Both the position numbers and the translations under genes were made by a program. A stretch of DNA of 64,000 nt from Mallotus nudiflorus (Eukaryota; Streptophyta; Magnoliopsida; Malpighiales; Euphorbiaceae): positions 1,192,001 to 1,256,000 of the forward strand of contig CANTUR010000281.1 in assembly GCA_947683625.1 (NCBI GenBank), in the 5' to 3' direction. The notes below the pieces were generated by a model that saw nothing but the letters and a program-made list of their open reading frames with translations, did not search any database and was not told where the DNA came from. Of this stretch, positions 34,820-46,639 are shown piece after piece; within the stretch, counting starts at the first letter, position 1, and each line of letters opens with the position of its first letter.

Positions 34820-36060
34820 AGTTAAATTCTATTAGTAGTACGAGCCATTCGGCAAGTTTCCCTACTAAAGAGGGAGCTTCGTAGAGGTACTTCATAGGGT
34901 CCATCTTAGACATGGCCTAAATTCTATAGGGTTGAAAGTAGTGTCTAAGTTTCTTCATTGCCCATACCATTGTCAAGCATGTATGTTTGACTTGGTTGTA
35001 CTTCTCCTCATATGGTAGCATCTTCTTGCCCAAGTAGTAGAATTTGTGTTCTACTTTCATTTCTCCCTCTTAGGCTAACATTGCATTGATTGCATTCCCT
35101 TCGATGGCCAAATATAAGGTTAGAGGCATCCCTAGTTTAGGTGGTCTTAAAACCAATGAGTTGGCTAGGTAGCTTTTGATCTTGTTAAATGCTAGTTGAC
35201 ATTGTTCCTTCCATTCAACCGACTAATCTTTTTTTAGTAGCTTGAAGATTGGTTCACACACTGCTATCAATTTACTGATGAATATGTTGATGAACTGTAG
35301 TTTCCCTAGAAACCCTATGATTTTTTTCTCTATTTTTGGCACTGACATCTCTTGGATGGTTTTTTCTTTGTCTAGATCCATTTTAATCCCGTTCTGATTA
35401 ATAAAGCATGCTTTGCAGTATCATTCCTAAAGTGACCCCGAATACGCATTTCTTTGGATTTAGGCTGAAACTATACTTTTTAACCCTTCTAAGGAATTTT
35501 TTGAGATCGGAGGGGTGTTCTTCCTTGGTTCTTGACTTGACCATCATGTCATCAACATATACCTCTACTGCTTTTGTATCATGTCATGGAACATTGCAGT
35601 TGCCATCCTCTAATAGGTTGCCCCTATATTCTTTAGTCTAAAAGGCATTACTCTGTGACAGTAAGTACCCCATTATATTTTGAAAATTATCTTTGCTTTG
35701 TCAGTAATGGCCATTAGGATCTGATTGTACCCAGAGAATCCATCCATGAAGGAGTATATTGCACATATGGGCGGCACTATCAACCAATATGTCTATGTAG
35801 GGTAGTGGGAAATCATCCTATAGGTAGGCTTTGTTTGAATCTTTGTAGTCAACACAGATTCTAACCCTTCTGTCTTATTTCGGTATTGGCACCATATTTG
35901 CTAACCATCCTGGACAGTCTACTACTTTCAGGAATTTTTCCTTGATCTGTTTCTCCATGTCCTCTTTTACTAGTTGGGCCCATTCTTGTCTGAGTCTTCT
36001 CAGTTTCTGTTTTTCCTCTTTACACCCTTTTTTGGTAGGAATGAAGTGTTAAGTAATGTC
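34820..36060 (-). pseudogene. Element E reverse transcriptase
   Basis: From the linker end, 'YDDMPGID' is followed by the fingers ('CPGWLANMVPIPK', 'RVRICVDYKD'), the DFPLPYIDILVD segment near 35760-35830 and the catalytic 'VYVDDMMVKS' at about 35535-35565, where YVDD is intact. 'LNPKKCVFGV' and 'GKMLPYEEKYN'-type connection sequence follow to about 34950. Stops occur mainly at Gln and Trp positions, and there are several small indels. A second RT-like copy is not present. Confidence 0.85.
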
Positions 36061-36082
36061 TTTGTCAATACCAGGCATATCA

Positions 36083-36577
36083 TCATACATCCAGGAAAAT
36101 ACTTTTGAATATTTTATTAATTTCTCTCATCTCTTTAGGGGTAGCATCTTTCAAAATATGCAGAATGCGTGGTTTAGATTTTGTGCCAATGTTAAATGAT
36201 TCAGTGCATATGGAATGAATGTTAAATATGTTAATGTTTTTATCAATGCAATGCACGCTACCATCAGGAAAGACATCAAGCAAGTAAGAAAAATTTGATT
36301 TCATTGTATTAACTTTAGAGTTCATTATATCATCATTTTCAAAAAAAGAAAAAGTACAAAGATCATCAGTAGCAATGTCTTCAAACAGGATGTCATCAAT
36401 GCTTGATTTAAGGATGGTAGCAGCTTGGGCATGATTAATAGCTTCACTCTTAAATTCTATCTCCAGATTTTTCATCAGTTCATAAATGTCAGTCTTGGTG
36501 ATCATATCTGCTAAGTGCTTCTCCTTAAGGGTGTCATTGAAGGTCTCGAACCCCAATTTTTTAATTTTATTGCTCAT
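36083..36577 (-). pseudogene. Element E protease-RT linker, longest intact segment
   Basis: 164 codons are open, starting 'MSNKIKKLGFETFNDTLKEK'. They contain 'SYLLDVFPDGSVH' and end in 'PKEMREINKIFKSIF', which leads into the RT region (the family's E..L..LLKEYKDVFAWSY segment). No enzyme fold is recognised. The 'CxxFPDxxxH...I' part recurs in C1 near 49080-49260, which ties the two families together. It is probably a structural spacer of the polyprotein. Confidence 0.7.
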
Positions 36578-36957
36578 CCATTCCTCAGGTTATCCTTGAT
36601 AGACTTGGATTGAGCTTTTAGCCATAAAAGAGGTTGATTTCTTAGCCCTAGTATCCTTTTCAGGATCGTACCGTAGATCATTTCTGTTGGTTTATCCTTA
36701 GAAGTCAAGGATTTTTGTGACTCCAATGTTTCTTCCTCCTAATCCTGTTCTAGGCAAATATTGCATCTTCTTCATCATATCAACAACTTTGGGATCGACA
36801 TGACCATCACTGATCATAGAGACCTAGAATCATGGTGGGACTACATTCAGACAAGCAATAGTGTTATTTGTTTTATCAAGGATGGTAATGACCTTTCCAT
36901 TTAGAGGGAACTTAATTTTTTGATGTACAGTGGAAGGTATGCCCCTAGTGGGTGGAA
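36578..36957 (-). other. Element E polyprotein segment, decayed
   Basis: No clear motif. It lies in the polyprotein between protease and linker, with stops in all frames. Confidence 0.4.
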
Positions 36958-37240
36958 CTAAGGTCTTCCTAACAGTAGGGAAAAAGTTAGAGGGATGTCT
37001 AGGATGGTAAATTCTATTACTAATTCGATATCTCCCACTGTAACTACTGCTTTGAAAGTGTTGATGACTAGCTTATTTGAATCATCATAGGCTTGTACGA
37101 CCACATTGGATTCTTCTAAGTTTTCAATATTCATCCCATACTTATATAGTAACCTCAGGGGGCAAACATTAATGGCAGGCCTGTCATTTACATAACACAT
37201 GGGGTCTTTTTAGTCTTGACAATTGCCTTATGAAGAGAGG
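36958..37240 (-). pseudogene. Element E aspartic protease
   Basis: 80 codons (36958-37200) contain 'VNDRPAINVCPLRLLYKYG', where plant Tat-type proteases read VxDDGSAINVxPLxxLxxLG, then 'VVQAYDDSNK', 'VTVGDIELVIEF' and 'FTILDIPLTFSLLLGRP'. The latter matches the F.V.DI...Y..LLGRPWIH strand. The fold is plain, but the D(S/T)G catalytic triplet reads DRP, so the enzyme is dead. Confidence 0.82.
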
Positions 37241-38160
37241 ACAATTGTGGACCCCTCCTTTGAGGGGTAAATCTTTGTATGAAAGATGATTGCATTGGAA
37301 GGAGCTTTCATTAGAGAGGCTATCATCTTACAAGGTGAGGCATCAATGGCAATCTTTGCTTTATATAGTGCTCTGACTAGGGCATCTTTATGCTTCTTAG
37401 AGGCCATGAGCAGGCCCCAAATACTAGCTTATGCCTGAGTTTTCTTAAGCTGTTTAAGGATAGTGTCTTCCTTTTTAATCGGAGCTTGATCCCTTGTTGT
37501 TTCTTTCTCCTTAGAGGGTTCCTTCTCTTTCTCAAGGTTTGATATACTCGCCTGCTATGAGTTACATGATTAACTACTAGTGAGGACTCCTCAGCTGCTT
37601 GCTTATCGACTTTTGTGTTGTTGTTCTGGTCCTAGACAATGATTTCAGGATCATCAGAGTCGTACCATATGTCTATCCCCATGATTTGTAAGTTTTGAAG
37701 CTGAATAGTACTGACCATCCCATCTTCGTTGTCAAATTCTTCTCCCTATCTTGAGGGTACTATGTCTTCTAAGAGTGTATGGGTAGCAGGAGGTGTTGTG
37801 TACTTGACTTTGTAGTTGAACTTCCCAGATGGCTGGCCTAGTAAATCCCATACTTCATGTTTACTGCTAAAATTTTTGTCTGCATCTGCTTTTTATGAGT
37901 AAGGGCAATCAATCACTTCACCATTCATAAGGAGAGTTATATCCCTGGCTCTTTTTTGCATTATCAAGTGGGGAAGGAATTTTTAAGGCATTAGGATATA
38001 TTTAAAGGTAGAAGGGCATTGATCATCTTCACTATAATCATAAGGCTCAAGAATGTGATTTGAGGTTTTGCCCTCTGAGGGTTTATCTTGGGTTTCTTGG
38101 ATTGATTTTTCAATAAGGTCTTCTAGTAGATTGGAAGAGATTATAATGATGGTTGGTAGA
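37241..38160 (-). pseudogene. Element E gag-protease junction region
   Basis: Low-complexity, charged coding remnants on the minus strand. 37983-38165 is open with 'SLPTIIIISSNLLEDLIEKS' and an acidic segment 'PYDYSEDD'. No catalytic motif. It corresponds to the variable part downstream of the gag zinc knuckle. Confidence 0.5.
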
Positions 38161-39486
38161 GACACGTTTTGATAGTTTAGGAGAGGATTGGTCTTGATAC
38201 TAGGTCATTTTTTTCGGTCATCGATTTTTCCTAAGTCAATTAGGTATTGGATTGCATTTTTAGAGTTATACATGTATCAATGGTATGGCCAGGCATCTAG
38301 TGAAAGTGGCAAAACAAGTTTTGGTTAATTTGAGGTGGTAGTGGGTTTAGAAAAGGCCTAGGCTCTTATTGGTGTAGGAGGTTCTTTTGTTGAAGTCTCT
38401 GGAATACTTTGGATAGTAGGAGGTTAAAGTTTGAGAATTTTCTTAGTGGTTTAATGGTATTGATAGATGGTGAGTTGTGGGTGCTAGGTTAGATCATGTT
38501 TATTTCTACGACTCGGGTGAAGGTGTTTTAAATGTTTGGTTGGGTATTGTGGCAAAAAGTGTTTCTGGCTTGCTGAGGTTCCTCTCCTTAATTCTGATCC
38601 TTGCCTGATAGAGAGCTTTGAAGTCAGGATAATGAGCAAAAATCATCTATTTTTTGAAATATGATGGTGCCCCTTTGATTATCAGCTCTATTTGTTCATC
38701 TTTAGGAGAATGGTTTCTCATTTTGATTGCCTTTCCTTGCCATCTAGTGACATAATCAAAGAAAGCTTCACCAGGTTTCTGTCTTATGGTCTCAAAGTCC
38801 CTTCAAGTGATGTCTAACTAAGTGTTGTATTCATACTGCTTGATAAACTTCTAAGTTAGCAGTAGCTAATCATTTTTTATTTCATATTCAAGGTCAAAGA
38901 ACCATGCCCTTGGTCCTTCCTCTAATAATGTGAAGAAGAATCAAACAATCTATGAATCTGTAAGCTTTGTGGAAACCATGAAGGTGGCATATTGCCTTAG
39001 ATGGACCCTTGAATCTCCTATTTCATCAAACTTAGCAAATTTTGGTAGCTTAAAATCATTTGGAAGTGGATCATCTTTGAACAGTGCCAGGTCGGTAAAG
39101 CTTTTGTTGCCATGAGTTCCTTTATCTTTGAAGGCGAATTCCAACTGAGCCATCCTGTTGGCTAATAGTTTGACCTCCCTTATTGATTCAAGCTTGGTCA
39201 TGTCAGTAATTTTTATAGCTTTTAGTGCATTCCTGAGATCTTGGTAGTAGTCATTGTCATTATCAACTTGAACTAGAGTATGAGGAATTCCCTTTGCCTT
39301 ATCTACTCTTGAGTGAACAGATGCAGATGCTTTGTTTAATGATATGTTGTTCCCATCTCAAGCACTTTTGGCTTTGATTTAGGCTTAGAGGATTTCCGCT
39401 ATGGTGCCATTAGTGAGCAACTTTTGGATCCCCTCTTTTAGCTTGTCTTCGAATTGTTGATAAGAGGTATCTTCTTGGTCACCCAT
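38161..39486 (-). pseudogene. Element E gag
   Basis: The ATG is at 39486 ('MGDQEDTSYQQFEDKLKEGI'). A basic-acidic coiled segment follows, and then the capsid-like domain: 'DFKLPKFAKFDEIGDSRVHL' (near 39010-39070), 'FFFTLLEEGPRAWFFDLE' (near 38880-38930), and 'RDFETIRQKPGEAFFDYVTR' (near 38745-38805). 'IKGAPSYFKK' and the degenerate zinc knuckle 'CFATFTRCLAI' with 'IPLIHV' near 38260-38320 come after it. It would coat the RNA and form virus-like particles in the cytoplasm. At least seven in-frame stops replace expected Gln codons, so the pattern points to C-to-T decay. Confidence 0.85.
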
Positions 39487-40819
39487 GTTTAAATGTCATA
39501 TTCCTATACATTTATTAAGGTTACCTAAATGAATGATGCATGATGTGTGCTTGCAAAAGAAAAGGGTGAGCATGTATGCATGGAGTGGATGCAAAAATAC
39601 TATGATGGAAAAATGATCATTCTTGCAAGAAATAATGGTTAATATATGCTAGCTACATGTATATGATGTATGCATGATTAAAGCTGGTTAGTTTTCCTAT
39701 ATAGTGAACAAACCAATTATAAGCAAGCTCTCGCTTCTAACCTTATTTCTCCACGAGGTCATTCAATCTCTTTCCTAAATGGGTTTTGAACCTATAGTCA
39801 TTAGGGGATTATGGTTTTGCTCTCAGAACTAGGCTATTTTGATTTATGTCGGTCAAAACCAAAGGGTCAACTGAGGAACGATACTTAAATGTGCTTGAGA
39901 TAATCACACGATGTCAATGTGAGGGTCAATTATCGGGCTTTAAATAATGTCTAGAGCCCATATGCCCCTGTATGCATAGGACCAAGGTCAATCAAAGGGA
40001 GTTCGAGTTCTTGCCCAATATAGATATTTGATATGTTCACCGTGAGTCATGAAAGTATCATTTGATATTTTACAATTTTATTTTTCTGACATAAAGGTCT
40101 ACAATCTATTTGGGTTCCTAACCCATTTATTTAATATGATAAAGATAAATGGATGACATCTCATAGGTTTCATCATCAAGGGATGTCGTTATTTGTTAAT
40201 TTGTATAGACTATTCAAGCTAAGGTACATGATTCTTATCATTCCTCATGCTTTGAGCTCACACGAGGTATATGAGAATTACATGGTCTTAAGCATAAATG
40301 TTCATGAAAACTGACATTACAATGTCATTCGTTGATAGACACTAGAAGGGTCATGTCATTTATGAATATCAGGTCAAATGGATGGTGTTAGGACAAGGAT
40401 AGCATGCATAGCTTGGTGGAATCCTAATGGATGTTGCTACTAGTTTATCTATATGAGCTAAGTTAGGGCGAAAGGATAAGCGAGAATGCCCCCATATGAC
40501 TAAGGTTACAGACCCCAGTCAGTGAGTCTAGCATTCTTTTGATAACTCGGTCGCCCCCCTTAAGGACTTGGTTATAGACTCTGGTCAGATAAGTCTGGCG
40601 AATGCATGAGTAAAGACTAAAGGTGATAATACCGTATCTTCGTCGCATCGTGACTCAAGTAGAATCATGGTGGCGATGTCATTTAGTATTATTAAGGCTT
40701 TTAAGGACAAGTGTTGCACGTGTGATGTGTAGTGCAAATGCAGTGGTGAGGGGCTCTATATAATTGAGTATTGCATAATGAGAAATAGTCATTTTCGAGT
40801 TGATCCCTCTTACTTAGAA
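39487..40819 (-). other. Element E leader (5' untranslated)
   Basis: 1.3 kb between the primer site and the gag ATG without an ORF of note. A long leader is normal for large Tat/Ogre elements. Short direct repeats around 'gactctggtcag(a)taagtct' lie at 40507-40600. Confidence 0.5.
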
Positions 40820-40838
40820 GTCCCCAATGGAGTCGCCA
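40820..40838 (-). other. Element E primer binding site
   Basis: The minus strand reads TGGCGACTCCATTGGGGAC immediately after the 5' LTR end (CGCTCACA plus two bases). The same type recurs, decayed, in C1 (55810-55827). The cognate tRNA is not assigned here. Confidence 0.8.
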
Positions 40839-40839
40839 C

Positions 40840-42547
40840 TGTGAGCGACCTGTTCTTTTTTTTGTTGCATTATTACTTTGTTAGAAAGTGTATCGGGAAA
40901 ATAAAAGAACAACATTGGGTCACTTAGCGAGTATTGTCCCTAGTAGAAATTTTTGGGTTCAAAGGATCGCATCTATTTTTTTACTATTTCTCATTATTCA
41001 ATGTATAGCTACCGTAACACCCTAGTTTCGGTAATGACAGTTTGTATAGCATTCACATAGTACATCAGATAGTATAAAATAATAAAGCTAAAAATTTATT
41101 TATTACATCACTTTCCTGATAAAATACATATGAAAAAAAAAGGAAAGATTGTGGAAAGATAAATCTAGTTTGATAGATCTACAAGAATAATTTACATAGC
41201 TCATTGGATGAATGATAGGATGATCATGCATGCTTGTAGTGATTATTTATACTATGATGATGTATGATATAATATAAAGGATGAGTGAGGTCATCATTAG
41301 ACCAAGAGCATGATGACTTTATTCCAGGACATGAACCTTTCATATTATTGATATTTATGATGTGATTTCATAACTTCAAAAATAGAGGATGCAGAATGAT
41401 GATAATAAAGCATATATAATTCACGCAGCATGCAAGCTTGCTAGTCTCATCACGCAAACATAATAGTTTCCCCAAATGCTGGCGATAGTAAAATAAAATG
41501 CAATACAATAAAATAAACGTGCTAAAATAATTGTATGGTCCTCAAACTCGACTAAGTTTTTATGAGCTTTAAAGCTTTAGCTTCAAGAGATTATCAAGCT
41601 TTTCTCATTGAGAGGTTCAAAATGACAGTAGAATGATGCTAGATTATATAACTTTAAAGCATGCTTTGACAAAGATGAGGCTTGGTTTGGTGGAAAAAAA
41701 GGATCTAACAACCTAAGGGACAAGCTATGGGAGAACAAAAACTATATGGAAAGGGATTTCTCACGCCTTCGACCATACTAATTTTTGAGTGTGTATGTGT
41801 TTCTACTTGCTCCCCCCTTAAAAAGTGGTGTAAAGGGGTCTATTTATAGAAAAAAATGTGTAGAATAGGGTGGTGTAGGCGTGGTCACGTGTGTAAAAGT
41901 GGATTTTTGGGCATGCATGTGAGTGTGGTCATGTGCTTGTCGCATGGCCATGCTCGCTTGTGTGCATTTTCACGTGCACTTTGATGCTCTATGAGCTTTT
42001 CTTAGGTTCGATACGCGTTGTTCTGAGGTTGATTTCCAAGGTTTTGGGGCTTTCTAGACACTTTTTCAGAGTCCGTTTTGCCAAATTTAGCCTCGATTTT
42101 AGCAAATGACACCTAGGGGTGTTTGCGTGCACTTCTGAGTGATACGCGCTGATGCTTGGGTTATGTTGGACCATTTTAGAACCATTTTGGGACCACTTTC
42201 AAAGGTTTTGGAGCCTTCCGGACATGTTTTCGAACTCCATTTTATCAAAGTTGATTTCTATTTTTTACAAAGTTGGGTCCCAGTTTAACGAAATGTGCAT
42301 TGACCCAACAAGTTGAGTATTCCAAGAGGATTTTTCTTGAAATAAACCTCTTGTTGTTCTAATAATTAGTATTTCACAAGGTCGGAGCACAAATGGCTCG
42401 GTGATCGATTTTACACAATGGTGGGGTTGGTAAGGTGTTTTAAGGTTGCACACTTAAGAGGTGTTACTAACGAGCAAACTTCAATCATCTCAAGGATTTA
42501 TATCATCATTAAACCTTTTTGGGGATAGTCAAATTTGAGGTATGACA
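40840..42547 (-). mobile_element. Element E 5' LTR, 1708 bp
   Basis: Plus-strand ends 'tgtgagcgacctg' and 'gaggtatgaca', so it starts TGTCATACC on the minus strand. It should contain the promoter. An AT-rich stretch near 41830-41850 ('tatttataga') is a plausible TATA region on the opposite strand, but I do not assign it. Confidence 0.92.
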
Positions 42548-42552
42548 ATAAT

Positions 42553-44519
42553 AATTGGGATAATTTGAAGGTGGTGATAACTTGATTCTCTAAAAGAAAG
42601 TTAGCACCATAACTAGGATTCTAGAAACGAAAACTAACTTTTTTCAGTCTCATGTTCATTTAGAATTTACCTTATTAATTACTAAATTATTCTTTAATTA
42701 CATACAATTTCATAAAACCCTAATATGTCATTCATCTAACTCCAAGGCAACTAGTTATGAAAAAGCACATAAAAACTGCATTTACATAAGGCACAACGTC
42801 ACTAAATTAGTCTAATCTACTTAGCATTTAATTAAAGTTAGCTAATTCTACATGTTTTATTTACAAGTGAAATATAAAACTAAAGGTGAACCTACATTTT
42901 AATTAAATTAATGAGGCTAAGTCTACCATTTTAATTCTAAAGATAGTGGGTCTAAATCTACTAATTTTATGGAAATGAGTTGGATTAGATTGGATGAATT
43001 AATGGGCCTAGTTCTAATTAATTTTTAATTTAAATGAATTGATCCTAATCTAATTATTTTAAAAGAAATATATGAGCTAAGTCTAATCAATTTTAATTAA
43101 ACTAAAAATGGGCCTATGTTTAAATTAAGCTAATGGGCCTAAATTTATTTTAAGTTAATTAAACCTTAAAAAAACAAATTTTATAAGGTCTATTTATTAT
43201 TAGTGAATTTAACCTACACGTGGGTTCAGGGCCCAAAAAGAATAAAAAAACATAAAAATAAGCCCAAATAACAAAACAAATCAAATAACAATCAAACATA
43301 AATTCTGTGATTTCTAACCCTAATTTAATTTACATGCAACCTAAAGTAATCTAAAAGCACCATTGATTTTATTAGGGTTTTACCAAATTGAACATAATTT
43401 ACTAATTAATTTTGAGATGTAGTAAAGTAAAGGTTTTACTATTCCCATTACTTGGGCTATTATAATGATCTACCAATTAGAAATTACAATTACAATTAAT
43501 ACAACCCAAAAAAAAATAATGAAAAAATACAAAGAATTAAAATAATACCAAAAATACAAAATAATAAAAAAACTATGTGCAAGTACATATTTAATTCATG
43601 GCATTCCATGAATCTTCATGGATTGGTTATTGATTTCTTCCATTAATGATATTCTATAGTGTGTTTATGTCATCTTACCCATCATGAAAATAAAAATAAA
43701 CCAATAAAAATTAGTCAATGAGTGATTGAAAAATAATAAACAAAAATCAAATAAAAAATCAAAATAAAAAAACAGAAGAAGAAGATGAAGATTTGAGAAT
43801 GGGATGCAGTATTGAATTTCCTCAGAAGATGATCATCATTGATGGAAGTCTATGGCTTTTTTGTGTTGTCTGTGAGTTTTTAGTTTTTATTTGATCTGAT
43901 TGATGGCTAAAAACTAAAAAGTATAAAAAATAAAGAAGAGTGGGTGCACTTGGACTCACGATAAAAAATCAGAAAAGGTAGAGAAAAATAAAAAGCCCCA
44001 AACATTCCTATTAAAAGATATCTCTTTATTTATAAAAAAGAATAAGATAATAATAAAAATCAAATAAAATCAAACAAATCTAATCCTAACAATTTGATAA
44101 ACTTAGATTATTAAGAATTATGATAAAATTAAACAACTAGATTGCCAAGCCAATTTGCTTATCAGCAAATAAAATACCCCTTAGGCCATTATTGACCACG
44201 CCAATGTGTGGCCATTCGGCCACTTTGGGCCCTTTGGTCACACCCCCTTTTAAATTTTTTTTAATTCCTTATTTTTTTTAATTTTTCTCTTTTTTATTTT
44301 TTTTAAAAAATTATTTTTATATTTTTTGAAATTTTATTTTTATTTATTTTTTATTTTTTGAAAAATTAAATAAAATTTAAAAATAGGTTCTAAAAAGAAT
44401 TTACAATTTAGTTTAAAATCAATAAATTATATTTAATAAATTTAATTTCACAGTTAATAATTATTATTGGGTCTTCTGTTACATCCCTACTCAAATCATC
44501 TATAAATTGGGTGTTTACA
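42553..44519 (-). mobile_element. C1 3' LTR, segment 2
   Basis: It resumes at 'aattgggataatttgaagg' and runs to 'aattgggtgtttaca'. It aligns with 55958-57893 over its full length, including the 'gggcc(t/c)aa' rich part near 43070-43140. Pairwise differences are many small indels and transitions. Confidence 0.88.
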
Positions 44520-44679
44520 ATTGTCTTCTTTTGTTGTTGTTTGCTTGACAAATTGTAGAAAAGTAAATAAGCACACAATTTTAAAAACAAAAAGTTAGGA
44601 TACTTACCTGTGTGCTGTGAGGCTCTTTATTGTGGGTGACTGCAGACTTGTGATTAGCTGTTATGCAATATTAAGCATA

Positions 44680-45190
44680 TTTCACTATATTTCTTGTGTA
44701 ATGTCTAGTGAAGTATGTTTTGGTGAATTTAGCTATATTCCCTATAGGATGTTTAGCTTTGTGATTGGCTAATTTTACTATATTCCCTGTTGGACGTTTA
44801 GCAACGTGATTTTCTCTATATTCCCTATGGAAAATTTAGCAATGTGATTGTGAATTTCACTGTATTCCCTATAGGATGTTTAATGATTGTGATTTTTGTT
44901 ATACTCCCTATAGGACATTTAGCAATGTGATTTTCATTATGTTCCTTATGGGATGTTTAGCAATGTGATTGTGAATTTTTCTATATTTCCTATGGCACAT
45001 TTAGTGATTATGATTTTTGCTATATTCCTTTAGGACGTTTAGCGAAGTGATTATGAATTTCATTATATTCCTTGTAGGACGTTTAGTGATGTGATTGTGG
45101 ATTTCACTATATTCCATGTGGGACATTTAATGATGTAATTATGAATTTCACTATATTCCCTATGGGATATTTAGTGATTCTGATGCTATA
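44680..45190 (-). repeat. C1 tandem array, about 38-46 bp units
   Basis: Around eleven units built on 'ttcactatattccctatagg' followed by 'a(t/c)gtttagcaatgtgatt'. The 39-bp array of C2 (53616-53860) is the same unit, so the array was present in the common ancestor. Confidence 0.88.
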
Positions 45191-45610
45191 ACTATAGTGT
45201 AGTGTCTAGCTAATCATGATCATGCTATAGGTCCTATGGAGCGTCTAGATAAAAAGTGTACAAACATGTTATAGTTCCTATGGAGTGTCTAGCAAGTTAT
45301 GAAAATTTTGCTATAGGTTTTGTGGAGCATCTAACAAATTATGATTTTTTAGAATTTTTGGTATAACTACTGCAAAGTGAATATGAAAACTATATTATGG
45401 CTACTATGTAGCATGTAACAAGGTGAATCTGAAAATTAGGTTATGGCTACTGTATATCATATAACATGGTGAATCTGAAAACTGTGTAGCATATGACAAG
45501 GTTAATTTGAAAATTGTGTTATAAATACTGTGTAACATATAACAAGGTTACTATGAAAATTATGTTATAGCTATAGTGTAGCATATAACATGGTGAAATG
45601 TGTTTTCTAG
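45190..45610 (-). repeat. C1 second tandem array, diverged
   Basis: Units containing 'gctatag(t/g)tcctatggagc' and then 'gctactgtgtagcatataac' with 'aaggtgaatctgaaaatt', period roughly 45 bp, about eight diverged units. Confidence 0.7.
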
Positions 45611-46009
45611 TTACCATGCAATGCTTAAGTGAAATTTGATATCTAATAATTCTCTTGTATAGGTCCTTAGTAGTACTAGTGTTGATCTCACTTGTTGGGT
45701 GTATCTTGTTTTGCATTCACAATTCATGAAGACTTGTTGAAGTTAGTTTTAGCATGATGATTGTATAAAAAATGCATTATGTTTGATCAAATTCATCAAT
45801 TCATCATGAGGTAATATGCGTTTAATGAATCTCACTAATTTTGATTTTTATGGCTATCATTTATTTGTCTCAGCATATTTTTATCAAGTGAAAATATGAC
45901 TTCCACACCTAAATTCAAGGAGAATTACTAAACAAAACTCATGGAAATTGAGCATAAACAAATTGAATTTTGAGTATCAAAGCAATCTTTGCGTTATTTT
46001 TATGCTTTA

Positions 46010-46375
46010 CTTCCTTATCCTAGTATCCCTTCGCCTTTCTAATATTACTCAGCATGTATATAGTTGGAAAGGTCTTTTGGATACTCATACTCTTTCTAGA
46101 GCATTGGAGTAAATAAAGTAGCTTTCAGCATGGTGATCTTTTAGTATTCCCTTGCCTTTCTCATATTACTCAACATGCAAACTGCCAGAGGGTTGACATT
46201 GATACTCTTACTTAATTCTAAGCATTGGAGTAGATTAGAAATGCCTTTTGTCACATGCTCTTATTTTGATTCCTCTTTTAGTATTCATCTGCCTTTCTCG
46301 TATTACTCAGTGTGGATACCATTAAAGGATCTTGTATTTATACTTATTTTTTAGCTTTGGAGTAGATTATATGCA
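46010..46375. repeat. C1 third tandem repeat, three units of 120-137 bp
   Basis: 'cctttct(a/c)atattactca' recurs at about 46033, 46154 and 46291, each followed about 60 bp later by 'gcattggagtag/aa' or a variant. C2 has the counterpart near 54300-54335. Confidence 0.6.
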
Positions 46376-46639
46376 CATTTATTATTCAAAAGACAAAAAT
46401 AATAATATGAAATTCAAGCAATTTATGCTTTAGGTCCACAGATTTTGTTTTTGCGAATTCTTCCCCTCGTTTAAATGCAAAATAAGCATTAGATTGATTA
46501 GAGTTTAGAAACTCTTAGCTCAAAGTTTTTAATTGAACATCTAAATTCTATAAGGCTAACAAAAAAGAGCCACTATGACAAAATTCATGAGATAAGTTTT
46601 TGCACATGATCTCGTGAAGTGGATGAATTTACTTTCAAT

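Larger units (their letters stand above)
25065..42547 (-). mobile_element. Ty3/gypsy retrotransposon E, 17.5 kb, complete structure
   Basis: LTRs at 25065-26881 and 40840-42547, primer site at 40820-40838, gag, protease, RT, RNase H and integrase in gypsy order on the minus strand. An antisense PMD gene and tandem arrays lie between integrase and the 3' LTR. The target duplication is GTAAT (25060-25064) against ATAAT (42548-42552), one mismatch. The uninterrupted C-family LTR at 55953 reads gtaataatt, as expected. All ORFs are broken. Length, PBS type and extra antisense ORF fit the Tat/Ogre lineage. Confidence 0.92.
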
